Shown here in pieces: positions 9,422 through 19,006 of a stretch of 64,000 nt of DNA. This DNA comes from Deinococcus indicus (lineage in GTDB: Bacteria; Deinococcota; Deinococci; Deinococcales; Deinococcaceae), in contig NZ_NHMK01000011.1 of assembly GCF_002198095.1 (NCBI RefSeq), positions 186,001 to 250,000 on the forward strand, written 5' to 3'. Positions within the stretch are counted from its first letter, which is position 1. Every line of letters starts with the position of its first letter. The notes beneath the pieces are model-generated. The model had not been told where the DNA came from and ran no database searches. It worked only from the letters and a program-made list of their open reading frames with translations. Both the position numbers and the translations under genes were made by a program.

Positions 9422-9455
9422 AACGGGCCGCATCTGCGGCCCGTTTCTCGTTTTT
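9422..9455 (+). terminator. Terminator of the tyrosine recombinase gene
   Basis: A perfect 10-bp stem AACGGGCCGC/GCGGCCCGTT with loop ATCT is followed by TCTCGTTTTT. It lies 12 nt past the recombinase stop and just before the tailspike stop on the other strand. Confidence 0.9.
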
Positions 9456-9476
9456 GCTGAGTTTGAATGTGTGGGA

Positions 9477-12410
9477 TCAGCCGACGTACAGGTCGAACGG
9501 GATACTCGCTGCCGTCGCTGCCACCGTGACGTTCGTGGCGTCTACCGCCGTGTAGTACACCGCCCCTGCGCCCCTGCTGCTCACCATCACGTCTGTGGGC
9601 GCGTAGCCCAGCCCGTGCGCCACCGTGATCGTCGTGCCGATGGTGCCGCTCGTGGTGCCCGTCAGTTTTTTGAGCCCCACCACGCGCCCATCTGTGTCTG
9701 ACGTGGGTGCGGCCAGATTTTTGATCCGCAGACGCCCAGCCGCGTCCGTCCACAGGCGCGTGCCACCCGCGTTGATGGGTTTATCCCACGCCGCGTTGAG
9801 CACGATGGCCCCGGACGCCCACGGCAGGTAGATCGGACTGTCCAGCACGCCGCCCGCTGCGCTGCGCCGCATGATCTCCAGATCGCCGCCCGACCCGTGC
9901 CGGACAATCCACCGGGCCAATCCGTCAATCTGGAACGTCAGATCCGTGTTGCTGCCCGCCGCTCGGCTCATCACGAGTCCGGCGAGTTTGACCTGAATCC
10001 CGGACAGGAATTGCGCCAGCCAGGATGCATTGGCAGGGATACGGTCGTTGGTGTTGGGGGTGTTGTCTGTGATGACCGCGCCCGCGTCCAGCGCCTGCGT
10101 GACGCTCATGCCGCTCGGGGTGGAGAGCGCCTGCGTGAGCCTGCTCCCCCGGATGGTCGTGCGGGCGTTGAGCACGATTTTGACGCTGCTGACGCTGGGC
10201 GTGCCCAACTCCTTCAAACCGTCTACGAGGTGCCGTCCCGTGGGTTCAACGGTGCTGTAGTACGGCGCGAAGTACCCGCCCTTGTGAATCGTGCCGATCA
10301 CTTCGACCTCGCTGGGCGCGGTGTCGTTGAGTTGCAGTTGGTAGTTCCCGCCCGTGAATTCCACGTTGCGGACACTCACGCGGCCCGCGCTGCCGATCAG
10401 CATGCCGTTGCCGTACCCGTCAGTGTTCAGGAATTTCGTGCCCTCGACAGTCACGTCGCCGGGCGGCAGGGGGTACGTGCTCGCCAGCAGGTATTTGTTC
10501 CGCACCAGCAGGCCCGCACCGCCGAACTGGTCGGTGCTGCGTCGGGTGTCCACGGTGCCGCCGCGCAGGATGAGCCGCTGTGCGCCGTCTGCCATCAGCC
10601 CCCCGCGCTGGGAGGTCGTGAACTCCGGGTCAATGACCTCCATGTCCTCTGCGGTCGCAATGAACACGTAGGGCAGGCCGGTGCCGGTGTATTTGGGCCG
10701 GGTGATCTTGTACCCGTAATCAGCCGAGAACGCTGTGTTGCCCGCGCCCCAGCCCACCACGCCGGTTGCGGCGTCGTCGGTACTGTAGCAGCGTTTGCTG
10801 CCCAGACCGTGCAGCAGGTAGGCGGTATTGGCGTTGTCCTGCGCGGTGTTTTCGCTGCTGCCACTGTCGTAGCACTGCACGTAATCCACATGGTGGCGCA
10901 CGCCCAGGCTCGTGCTCTTCCACACGTGCCCCCGCGTCACGCGGTCCAGACGCACGAGGTAGCCCATGCCGCCAAATTGCGGCCTGAATGGCCGCGTGCC
11001 GTTGATCTGTGCCACAAATGGGTCATAGCTCTCGTGGATGCACACGGCGTGCATCTGCCAGCCGTCCAGCGTGATGCCCTCTACGCGCGGCGTCACGGCC
11101 CGCTCGATGTGGATGATGTGCGGGGCCTGCGTGCCCACCAGCGGCCCCACCCGCGCCCCGCCGCCCGGATCAACCTCACGGATCAGGGTGCCCGCCCCGC
11201 CGATCACCTGCGGGGAGTTGAGCGGGGTGGGCGAGGGGATCAGGTAGGGCGTGACGCTGTAACTCCACTCAATCGGTTTGGCGAGCGTAATGGTCGCGCC
11301 GCTGATGGCCGTGATCTGCGTCCACTCGTAGCGGTCGGTGTAACTGCTGCTGCCCACTCCGGCCCGTCCGGCGGGAACGGTGCCGTCCGGGTTATCCCAC
11401 GCCCAGGTGGTGTATTTGTCGCCCAGGCGCACCCACATGCCCACGCTGAGCGCAGCAGCATCTCCAGCGGTGGCGAGGGTCACGGTGCGGCTCCCCTCAG
11501 TGCAGGCGGTCAGGGTCAGGCTGGCACCCTGCGTTCCGGCCATGTGCAGGAACGGGCGTCCCAGCGGGCCTTCGGAATGCCAGATGAGGCGCGTGCCGGT
11601 GAGGTCGACGACGAGCGTTTTGCCGGGGATGTGGTCAACGGAGCCGATGTCGTAGGTGAGCCCGTCGCGGGGGTACTCGATGCGGCTCCCGTCCGGCGCG
11701 GCGGCGTGGACGGCGCTGGCAATCGCGGCGTTCTGCGCGGCGGTGCCGCCAGGGATGAGGGGGACGCGGTAGACGCGGGCGGCGAGGGCGTCAGCGGCAG
11801 CGAGAGGGGCGCGGGCCGTGATGGCAGTGCCGCTCCAGTACACACGTTCATTCGTGCTGATTACCCGGTAACCGCCTACCGTTTTCCCGGTCAGCGCTGC
11901 CTCATTGGGTACGGCAGTGAGGCCCATCTCTGCCTGCGTCTGCGCGTTATCGGCCAGCGCCTGTTCCATCTCAGCGAGCTTCGTGGTTCCTTCGGTCAGC
12001 AGGTCACGCGCGGCCTGGAAGGTCAGCGGTTCGCTCCCGGAGTAGGTCGTGACGCCCTGCGGCTCCGTGTAGTCGAACTCCGTGCCCGCGAGGTTCGTGG
12101 CGATCAGGTTCTTGCGGTACAGGCTGCGGCGTTCGCTTCCGTCGGCGTAGACGAAGACCTCTTCGAACAGCCCCTCGACAGGTGCAGGCTCACCGGCGGC
12201 GCTCACGACGGTGTAGGCGTCAACGGCGGGGTTGAACGGGTCTCCCCAGCTGCCGCGTGCTCCAGCAGTGCCGGCCCGCCACTTGAATTCTTCGAGTCGA
12301 ACGGCGGCGTTCCCCTGGCCGTCTTCGTAGCGCCCTGCGCGGTAGATGCGCAGGGTGCCGGACGTGGGGGTGCCCTGGTAGGCGCTCATGCCGATCAATT
12401 TGGCTTTCAC
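9477..12410 (-). CDS. Large tailspike/tail fibre protein
   Basis: The 977-aa protein has an N-terminal attachment region (about 1-180) with a long helix, then a central domain of roughly 450 residues. That domain has the short hydrophobic strand-turn rhythm of a right-handed beta-helix (Y-D-I-G-S-V, V-E-G-I-T-L-D-G, V-E-G-T-K-F-L-N-T). A C-terminal part ends in a small beta domain. Pectate-lyase-like tailspikes bind or cleave surface polysaccharide. No catalytic residues can be assigned by eye. It overlaps the collagen-like gene by 4 nt and is the receptor-binding candidate. Confidence 0.78.
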   Translation of the reverse strand: MKAKLIGMSAYQGTPTSGTLRIYRAGRYEDGQGNAAVRLEEFKWRAGTAGARGSWGDPFNPAVDAYTVVSAAGEPAPVEGLFEEVFVYADGSERRSLYRKNLIATNLAGTEFDYTEPQGVTTYSGSEPLTFQAARDLLTEGTTKLAEMEQALADNAQTQAEMGLTAVPNEAALTGKTVGGYRVISTNERVYWSGTAITARAPLAAADALAARVYRVPLIPGGTAAQNAAIASAVHAAAPDGSRIEYPRDGLTYDIGSVDHIPGKTLVVDLTGTRLIWHSEGPLGRPFLHMAGTQGASLTLTACTEGSRTVTLATAGDAAALSVGMWVRLGDKYTTWAWDNPDGTVPAGRAGVGSSSYTDRYEWTQITAISGATITLAKPIEWSYSVTPYLIPSPTPLNSPQVIGGAGTLIREVDPGGGARVGPLVGTQAPHIIHIERAVTPRVEGITLDGWQMHAVCIHESYDPFVAQINGTRPFRPQFGGMGYLVRLDRVTRGHVWKSTSLGVRHHVDYVQCYDSGSSENTAQDNANTAYLLHGLGSKRCYSTDDAATGVVGWGAGNTAFSADYGYKITRPKYTGTGLPYVFIATAEDMEVIDPEFTTSQRGGLMADGAQRLILRGGTVDTRRSTDQFGGAGLLVRNKYLLASTYPLPPGDVTVEGTKFLNTDGYGNGMLIGSAGRVSVRNVEFTGGNYQLQLNDTAPSEVEVIGTIHKGGYFAPYYSTVEPTGRHLVDGLKELGTPSVSSVKIVLNARTTIRGSRLTQALSTPSGMSVTQALDAGAVITDNTPNTNDRIPANASWLAQFLSGIQVKLAGLVMSRAAGSNTDLTFQIDGLARWIVRHGSGGDLEIMRRSAAGGVLDSPIYLPWASGAIVLNAAWDKPINAGGTRLWTDAAGRLRIKNLAAPTSDTDGRVVGLKKLTGTTSGTIGTTITVAHGLGYAPTDVMVSSRGAGAVYYTAVDATNVTVAATAASIPFDLYVG

Positions 12411-12727
12411 TGTGCACCTCCCTTGATCTGAATGGCGGCCAGCAGGCTGCTGATACGCGTGTCGGTGGCGTTCACGAAGTTGGTCAGGCGCGCTTCGGCG
12501 GCGTCCATCCAGAGCTGCATCTGCACTTCGAGGGGTTCGAGGTTCGCCGCGGGTCCGGGCGGGCCGGATTCCCCTGGTTCTCCCTGGGGTCCCTGGGGAC
12601 CTGTCGGTCCGGGGTCGCCCTGTGGGCCGGTGGCGCCGCGCGCGATCTCGCGCAGCAGGCTGGGCAGCTGGGCGGACAGTTCCTCGCGGATGATGTCGCG
12701 GATCAGGCTCTTGGTCAGGTCATCCAT
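12407..12727 (-). CDS. Collagen-like Gly-X-Y phage tail protein
   Basis: The 106-aa protein has a helical N-terminus (about 1-28), a central run of about ten Gly-X-Y triplets rich in Pro/Gln (G-P-Q-G-D-P-G-P-T-G and on), and a C-terminal helix (about 60-100). Collagen triplets flanked by coiled coils form stable trimers, as known for phage tail fibres. It directly precedes the tailspike gene with a 4-nt overlap, so it may trimerise or attach the spike. ATG 12727 is chosen because the upstream extension overlaps the next gene. Confidence 0.8.
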   Translation of the reverse strand: MDDLTKSLIRDIIREELSAQLPSLLREIARGATGPQGDPGPTGPQGPQGEPGESGPPGPAANLEPLEVQMQLWMDAAEARLTNFVNATDTRISSLLAAIQIKGGAQ

Positions 12728-12735
12728 GGGGTCTC

Positions 12736-13158
12736 CTAGAAGAGGCGGGGGGTGTCGTCTGCGATGGACAGCCACCGGCTACCACTGGGCAGCAGCGTGA
12801 GGGTGCAGGTGTGTTGATCGCCGGCCTGGTGGACGGTCACGAAGCTGAGCGGGACGCGGTACGGGCGGTATACGCGGCCGTCGCGTTCCAGTCGCCGGGA
12901 GGCTTTCGCAAACTCCCACAGGGCTGTGGCTTCCGCACTCGCGGCGGCTTCGGTGCTGGCCTCGATCGTGCACACCAGTACCAGCGGCGTGGGGACCGCG
13001 CGGCCGTCGCCGGCCTCCTCCCACTCGTCGGATTCCACCGCGCGGATCAGGCGGTACTGGAGTGTCTCGCCGTCGCCCTGCGCGACCTTGGCATCTGCCG
13101 GGAGGGTGTAGGTGCTGTTGTCCGGCTTACGCAGGACGTAACGGTTCTCTCCGGCCAT
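12736..13158 (-). CDS. Phage tail protein of unknown function
   Basis: The 140-aa product shows no recognised domain. It is a mixed alpha/beta sequence with an acidic stretch (E-S-D-E-W-E-E-A-G-D) and a beta-rich C-terminus. Its ATG shares one base with the stop of the tail-hub gene (TGATG), implying translational coupling. Position between hub and fibre genes suggests a distal tail or connector role. Confidence 0.7.
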   Translation of the reverse strand: MAGENRYVLRKPDNSTYTLPADAKVAQGDGETLQYRLIRAVESDEWEEAGDGRAVPTPLVLVCTIEASTEAAASAEATALWEFAKASRRLERDGRVYRPYRVPLSFVTVHQAGDQHTCTLTLLPSGSRWLSIADDTPRLF

Positions 13159-14651
13159 CAGGCCCCCTTGAGCGCGAACTTGATGGCGCGGCCCACGTCG
13201 CTCTGCCCGTCACTGCCCAGGCGGATGCGGGTGCTGCGCAGTTCGTCGGATTGATGGGTGTACTCCCACAGGGCCGTGTCGCCCGTCACGTCACCGTCGG
13301 GCGAGCCGGTAACCGTGACCTGCGGACTGGGTGAGAGCAGGCCGGGCAGGGTGATCTCTGCGGGCGTGGTGAACGGGACTTGCAGGAACGTTTCGGCCAC
13401 GCGCTGGGCGGTGACGTCATCAACGCTCAGCAGCTGGAAGTCGTAAATGCGCATCACTACGGGCGGGCTGGGCGGCGTGGAGTACACCGAAGTTTCGACT
13501 GTTGCGTTGGTGTACCAGGTGTTGCCCGTCGTGTCCGCGCCGGGCGGGATGATGACCACAACGGTCTGCCGGGAGTCGGTGTTCGGCAGGTAGAGGGTCG
13601 TATCGAAATCTCCGCGCCGGGTGTAGGTGCCCACATCGAAGTCGGCGAGGCGCTTGTAGTCCGGGAGGCTGTATGTCAGCCGATACCCGATCACGCGGCT
13701 GGCCGGAGCTTCCATGAAAATCAGGTTCCCAAACCCGATGGGCACCTCTGCGTAGGTGTCCGGGTCGCCGTCGACCATGTTGCCTGCGTTGGTGATGGGA
13801 GCCGGGTTGCTGGGATGCTGAGACCCGGTCATGGGTGTCACGTACAGCCCAGTGACGACGCTGACACCGTCTGGCGGCTCCACGCTCTTCGATGCGAGGT
13901 ACAGGCTGTGCTGAGCGTGTTGCGCAGCGACCGTGACGGTGCGCGGGAGGTAGTTGTTGCGCAGCTTGGCACCGCTGGGCAGGCTGGGGGCACTGACGGC
14001 CCGCAGCACCGCCTCCGTCACGGCCTCCCGTCCCTGGACGCGCAGCTGGCGCCACGGCTGGCCCGCGTAGGCGATGACACGGGGAGGTGCGGCCGGGCGT
14101 CCGAGGAAGATCCGGCCCCGTACATCGACGCCGCCAGGTACACCTGCGGCCTTGCCGAGTGCACTGAGGACGGTGCTCAGGTCACTGGTGGGCGCGTAGT
14201 ACAGCGGGATGATCGGGCCGGTGTCGGTGCCGCTGCCGTCACCGATCAGCGTGGGGTCGTAGGTCAGGGTGGGCGGAGTCAGGCGGCTGAAGATGTGGCG
14301 GGCGATGGTGTAGACCCCCTGGTTGCGGTACACCACGCCGTCCATCAGGGTGCAGCGCAGAGCCTCGCGGCCGCCCAGTACTTGCCATGTGTCCGTTTCC
14401 TGGTTGCTGGCGGCAGGCGGGTCCGGGACTATGCCGTAGAAGGCAGGTTCGCTGTCCACGCTCAGGGAGACGACGCTGCGCGGCGCGATCCGCAGGCGAT
14501 CGTTCCGTCCGGTCCCCTCAAGCTGCACGGTGTCCCCGGCGCTGGTGAGCTGCCATTTGAAGCCATCCTCCAGCCCGCCGGCAGCGGCCTGGGTGATGGT
14601 GTTCAGCAGCAGCCCTTTGTTGGCGGTCCAGATCTTCAGTTCGTAGCTCAT
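13158..14651 (-). CDS. Putative tail hub/baseplate-like protein
   Basis: The 497-aa protein follows the tape measure gene with a 4-nt overlap. It starts like hub proteins (Y-E-L-K-I-W-T-A-N-K-G), with early beta strands and a later beta-rich region (V-D-G-D-P-D-T-Y-A-E-V-P-I-G-F, discoidin-like rhythm at about 285-400). Its position directly downstream of the tape measure matches Dit/Tal-type hub genes of siphoviruses. The family was not recognised by motif, so the role is inferred from order. Confidence 0.68.
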   Translation of the reverse strand: MSYELKIWTANKGLLLNTITQAAAGGLEDGFKWQLTSAGDTVQLEGTGRNDRLRIAPRSVVSLSVDSEPAFYGIVPDPPAASNQETDTWQVLGGREALRCTLMDGVVYRNQGVYTIARHIFSRLTPPTLTYDPTLIGDGSGTDTGPIIPLYYAPTSDLSTVLSALGKAAGVPGGVDVRGRIFLGRPAAPPRVIAYAGQPWRQLRVQGREAVTEAVLRAVSAPSLPSGAKLRNNYLPRTVTVAAQHAQHSLYLASKSVEPPDGVSVVTGLYVTPMTGSQHPSNPAPITNAGNMVDGDPDTYAEVPIGFGNLIFMEAPASRVIGYRLTYSLPDYKRLADFDVGTYTRRGDFDTTLYLPNTDSRQTVVVIIPPGADTTGNTWYTNATVETSVYSTPPSPPVVMRIYDFQLLSVDDVTAQRVAETFLQVPFTTPAEITLPGLLSPSPQVTVTGSPDGDVTGDTALWEYTHQSDELRSTRIRLGSDGQSDVGRAIKFALKGA

Positions 14652-17600
14652 AGACCTCCCGTGGCCAGGTCGTAGGCGAGGCTCACGAACCGCCCACTGC
14701 GCGATTCGGTCTGTATGCGCACGTCCACCCCCTTGCTGAGGACGTCTGCGGCTTCCAGGAGCTTGTCGGCGGCGCGGTCGAGTTTGATGAAGCCGTCGGC
14801 GTTCCCGCCCACCGTGACCTGCGTGGTGGGGATGACGACGTTGTTGCTGGCCGTGGTGGCGGCCTCCTGGGCGATGGGGGCGCTGCTGGTAGTCGAGGGG
14901 CTGCCGCTGGGCACGCTGGCCGAGGACCGGCTGATGCTGGCGGCGAACCCGGCGGCGATGCCGGCGATGGCGGTGGCCGCGACGGCGGTGAGGACCACGC
15001 GGGGGTTGAGGGTCGCGCCGTCCAGGATGGCTGTGGCGAGTGCCAGGGCGGCCTGCGCGGCGATCATCGTGGCAATCTGCTGCACGACGCCCAGGGCCAT
15101 GACGGCGAAGCTCTTGACGACGCTCCCGGCGGTGACGCCCGCGCCGCTGGCCAGGGATTCGAAGGTGTCGCGGATGAAGCCGCTCAGGCCGTTGATGGCC
15201 GTCTTGTACACGTCGAGCGCCTTCACGCCGGTGTCCAGGCCGTTGATCTTGAACGTGACGTTGATCTCGCGGTCCTGAATTTCGGCCAGGATCGCGTTGA
15301 ATTCGGTGACGTTCTCAGCGGCGCGGGCAGCCTCCAGCGCAGCCTGCAGTTCCGCGTCGCTCAGATCTTTCAGGCCCTTCACCCAGGTGTCGAAGCCCAT
15401 CTTGTTCAGGTTGTCCGTCCACGCCTTGTGGGCGGCGTCGCTGTCCTTGACGCGGCGTTCCTCTTCCGCCAGTACGGCGGCGTAGAGGGCGGCGTCCTCA
15501 GTGGCCAGCGCGGCGGACTTGGCTGCGGCGAGCTGCCCCTCATCCAGGATCTTCAGTTCCTGGGCGAGGTCTGCTGCTGCGGTCTTGTCGCTCAGCTGGT
15601 CCATCAGGTTGGTCCAGGCCCCGCCCTGGTCACTGCCGGGGGCGTCCCGGCCCTGCTGGTTGTCTGGCAGCAGGGGGCCTTTCGGGAGGGTCTGGAGGTC
15701 CTTGATCTGATCCTTGAGGAGGCCGACCTGCGCGGCGCTGATGCGTCCGGCCCGCCCGGCGTCCTCAATGGATGCCACGAACGCCTCCGCGACGCCGGGG
15801 GTGTCCAGTTCGCCGCGCAGTTCCAGCAGCCGGTCCATCAGGGCCTCGAACTCAGCCTGTGCGTCCACCAGGGGCACGGCGGCGGCGGCGAGGTCCCGCC
15901 CGCCCAGGCTGCTGAGATCCAGGGCAGCCAGGGCGTCCGCGCCGGCCTTCACGCCCGCTTCCAGGTTCGCCTTGAACTCCTGGGCGCGGCGGTCGCCTTC
16001 AAGGATGACGGCGGCCATGAGGCGGCTGTCACGGGTGGCGGCGGCTTCGGTGTACAGCTCCATCAGTCCGGCGTCGCTGAGGCGCTGGATGGAGTCGATG
16101 GCGCTCTGCACGCGGGCCGCGTAGGCGTCCTGCTCTGCCTTCGTGGTGTCCGCGATGGTGGCCTTCTCTGCGGTGGCGACGGCGCGGCGGTGCGCCAGGG
16201 CGTCCGCCCAGGTCCGTTCGATCAGGGCGGCAGCGTCCGGCGCGAATTTCTTGGCGTCCGCCAGGGCGGCTTCCACGTCGTCCCGGATGGCCTGCACGCT
16301 GAGGCCAGTGACGGCGGCCAGGCTCTTGATCAGCCCCTCATCGCCCGCGCCGTAGGACTGCCGGTAGGCGCTGCTGGCCGCGCCCTGCGGGTCCCGCTGT
16401 GCGGCGCTGTTGGCGGCGGCGAGTTCAGCGGCGGCGAGGGCGGCCACGGCCTGCGCGGCCTCATCGGCGCGGGTTTTCTGCTCACTCAGGACCGCGTTGA
16501 ATTTCTGGCCGTCTCCGGCGGCGATCGCGTTGGCGCGGGCGGCCGCGAGCTGCTGATCGGTGTAGCCGCGCAGGCCCTCGACGTACACCTCCCACGCCTG
16601 GCCGTCCAGGATCTGCTTGCGGTTCGCGGCCAGCTGGTCTGCCTGCTGTTTGGCTGCGTCGGCACTCTTGCGGGTGGCCGCCTCGACCTCCTGTTCGCGG
16701 CGGTTCTGCTCGCTCTTGATGGCGTTGTACTTCTCGATTTCGCCGCTGGTGCGGGCGGTGGCCAGGGCGCTGCTCAGCTGCGCGTCGGTGGCGCGGCGCA
16801 GACTGGCCACGTAGCGTTCCATGGCCTCGCCCTGGGCGATCTGCTCCCGGTTGCGCTGGAGTTCGTCTGCGGCGCCCTTGGCGGCCTTCTGGGTTTCGGA
16901 CGTCTTGCCCTTCACGCCGTCCAGTTCCTTCGTGACCAGGGCCAGGGCCTTGAGCCATTCGGTGTAGACGGGCGTGCCTTCCTTGACGGTGCTGAGCTTC
17001 GCCGTCAGCTGCGCGCGGGCCTGTTCCAGCGTGCGGGTGTACGCGCCCAGATCGATCTTGCCCACGGCCTGTTCGGTCTTCAGGTCGCTCAAGGCGTCCA
17101 GGAACGCGGCGGCGGTCGCCTGCGCGGCTTTCGCCACGCGCGGCACCTCGGATTCGATGCCCTGTGCGAAGCCCTGCCCGGTGAACTCGCCCAGTTCCGC
17201 CATGACGCGGGACGGGGACTGGATGCGCAGGATCTTCTTGATGCCGCTGATGACGACGCCGCCCAGGTTCTGCACGGCCTGCAACACGAACTGAGCCGCG
17301 CCCCGGATGCCGTTCACGTAGCCCACGATCATGTCGATGGCGACCTGTTTCAGGTCGATGTTTCGCAAGAACGTGACGGCCCCGTTCAGGGCGTTCATGA
17401 CGATTTCCTTGACCTGGTTCCAGATGGCCAGCGCCTTGGCTTTCACCTCGTCCCAGTTGCGGTACAGGTACACGCCGGCGGCGACCAGGGCGGTGATCGC
17501 GGCCACGGCCAAGCCAACCGGGCCGGTGATGAAGGCGATCGCGGCTCGCAGGGCGATGCTGGCGGCCGTGGCGGCGGTCGTGGCGACCGTCCAGGCAGTC

Positions 17601-19006
17601 GTGATGGCGGTGGCGGCGATGGTGGCGACGCGGTGGATGGCGAGTGCGGCCACGACCGTGCCGATGCCGGATGCCAGGGGAATCAGGATTTCCTTGTTCC
17701 GTTCCAGGAACGCGCTGAACTTCTGGACGCTGGCCGCTGCGGTGTCGATCGCCGGGCGGACGGTGTTGTAGGTGTTCACGGCCCCGGTCCCGAAGGCTTT
17801 CACGGCGTCGATACCGGCCTTGATCCAGCCGGGCAGGCGTTCGCCCAGCCACGCGGCGGCCTTCTGCACGTAGGGCAGCGCATCGTTGGCGAGGGACAGC
17901 AGTTCCTTTCCGACCGGGAGCATGGCCAGCTGGATCTGCCGCCACATCCCTGTGACGTAGTCGTTCAGGCTGGTGTACCGCTGGTTCAGCTGGTCGGTGC
18001 TGCCCTTCAGTTCGCCCAGCTTGGTCTTGGTGAGGTCGAGGTCCTTGATGCCTGCCGCCAGGTCCTCACCGGCACCGCCGAAGATGGTGGCGATGATCTG
18101 GGTGCGTTCCGCCTCGCCCTTGACGTTCTTCAGGCGTTCAGTGACCAGCTTGAAGGCGTCTCCGATGGTGAGCTTGCCGCTGTCGATGTCCTTGACCAGC
18201 TTCGCCTGGCTGAGGCCCAGCTGGTCGTAGGTGTCGGCGCTGGCCTCGTTCACGTCGGTGACGGTGAGGCTGAATTCCTTCAGCGCGTCGGCAATCTTGT
18301 CGGTGCCCAGGGCACCCTTCTGGGCGCCGGTTTCCAGCAGGCTGAACAGTTCACCGGCCGGCAGTTTGGTTTTCTCAAACTGCGGCCCATATTCCATCAA
18401 GGTGTCCAGGAAGTCCCCGGACGAGTTCAGGCCGCGCTGGAAGCCGGCCGTGATGAAGTCCATGGCTTCCTGGGCGCCTACGCCGGTGGCGTCCATGACG
18501 GCCTGCACGGCAGAAGCGACGCGCCCTTGCTCTTCCTCGAAGGTCTCCGCGATCGCCACGGTCCCGCCGGTGACGGACCGCAGCTCTTCGTCGGTCAGGC
18601 CCTTGATTTCCTTGCGGACGTTGGCGACCGCCGCGCCCGCCTCCGAGAGAGAGCCGGTCCAGTTGTCGCCAAACACCTGCTCAGCGACAGCGCCCAACCG
18701 CTCCGCTTCCTCACGCGACGTGCCCAGCTTGCTCTGGAATTCGTCCACGTTCTGAGCGGCTTCCGACGCCAGGTCGAGGCTGCTCTTCGCTGCGCCGATC
18801 AGTGCCGCACCCAGCGCCAGGGCCGCGCCAGTGGCCACGCCCAGACCCACGCTCACGGCACCGCCAAAGCGGCTGCCCGTGCGTTCGCCAGCAGACCCGG
18901 CGTTCGCCTCGATCTCCTGTAACCGCCGTTCGAATTCCTCGAATCGGCCCTGCACGTCGATGTAGACCGTGCTGGCCGGACCACCCGCTCCGCCTCCGCT
19001 CGTCAT
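14648..19006 (-). CDS. Tail tape measure protein
   Basis: The 1452-aa protein is long and helix-rich with hydrophobic blocks at about residues 48-70, 442-517 and 1294-1356. The middle carries E-I-L/A-A-type helices and the pattern N-W-D-E-V-K-A-K-A-L-A-I-W-N common in tape measures. Five imperfect copies of a repeat of about 45 residues occur near 729, 805, 972, 1143 and 1204 (core Y-V-x-x-L-x-x-x-T-D-x-Q-L and later F-N-A-I-L-x-E). At about 1.5 angstrom per residue the tail would be about 220 nm. It lies next to the chaperone frameshift pair, as in siphoviruses. Confidence 0.93.
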   Translation of the reverse strand: MTSGGGAGGPASTVYIDVQGRFEEFERRLQEIEANAGSAGERTGSRFGGAVSVGLGVATGAALALGAALIGAAKSSLDLASEAAQNVDEFQSKLGTSREEAERLGAVAEQVFGDNWTGSLSEAGAAVANVRKEIKGLTDEELRSVTGGTVAIAETFEEEQGRVASAVQAVMDATGVGAQEAMDFITAGFQRGLNSSGDFLDTLMEYGPQFEKTKLPAGELFSLLETGAQKGALGTDKIADALKEFSLTVTDVNEASADTYDQLGLSQAKLVKDIDSGKLTIGDAFKLVTERLKNVKGEAERTQIIATIFGGAGEDLAAGIKDLDLTKTKLGELKGSTDQLNQRYTSLNDYVTGMWRQIQLAMLPVGKELLSLANDALPYVQKAAAWLGERLPGWIKAGIDAVKAFGTGAVNTYNTVRPAIDTAAASVQKFSAFLERNKEILIPLASGIGTVVAALAIHRVATIAATAITTAWTVATTAATAASIALRAAIAFITGPVGLAVAAITALVAAGVYLYRNWDEVKAKALAIWNQVKEIVMNALNGAVTFLRNIDLKQVAIDMIVGYVNGIRGAAQFVLQAVQNLGGVVISGIKKILRIQSPSRVMAELGEFTGQGFAQGIESEVPRVAKAAQATAAAFLDALSDLKTEQAVGKIDLGAYTRTLEQARAQLTAKLSTVKEGTPVYTEWLKALALVTKELDGVKGKTSETQKAAKGAADELQRNREQIAQGEAMERYVASLRRATDAQLSSALATARTSGEIEKYNAIKSEQNRREQEVEAATRKSADAAKQQADQLAANRKQILDGQAWEVYVEGLRGYTDQQLAAARANAIAAGDGQKFNAVLSEQKTRADEAAQAVAALAAAELAAANSAAQRDPQGAASSAYRQSYGAGDEGLIKSLAAVTGLSVQAIRDDVEAALADAKKFAPDAAALIERTWADALAHRRAVATAEKATIADTTKAEQDAYAARVQSAIDSIQRLSDAGLMELYTEAAATRDSRLMAAVILEGDRRAQEFKANLEAGVKAGADALAALDLSSLGGRDLAAAAVPLVDAQAEFEALMDRLLELRGELDTPGVAEAFVASIEDAGRAGRISAAQVGLLKDQIKDLQTLPKGPLLPDNQQGRDAPGSDQGGAWTNLMDQLSDKTAAADLAQELKILDEGQLAAAKSAALATEDAALYAAVLAEEERRVKDSDAAHKAWTDNLNKMGFDTWVKGLKDLSDAELQAALEAARAAENVTEFNAILAEIQDREINVTFKINGLDTGVKALDVYKTAINGLSGFIRDTFESLASGAGVTAGSVVKSFAVMALGVVQQIATMIAAQAALALATAILDGATLNPRVVLTAVAATAIAGIAAGFAASISRSSASVPSGSPSTTSSAPIAQEAATTASNNVVIPTTQVTVGGNADGFIKLDRAADKLLEAADVLSKGVDVRIQTESRSGRFVSLAYDLATGGL

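Noticed and set aside
8335..9424. TTATCGG/CCGATAA 7-bp inverted repeats flanking the tyrosine recombinase as attachment or inversion sites
   Set aside because: Seven base pairs is within chance for this distance and one copy belongs to the terminator region. No longer similarity was found.
9897..12431. An 844-codon open frame antisense to the tailspike
   Set aside because: The composition (Arg/Val/Gly/His rich, no fold pattern) and exact overlap with a good minus-strand gene mark it as a shadow.
15428..18922. A 1164-codon open frame antisense to the tape measure gene
   Set aside because: It is the GC-rich shadow of the tape measure gene, with low-complexity Gly/Val/Arg/Gln content and no ribosome site or domain pattern.
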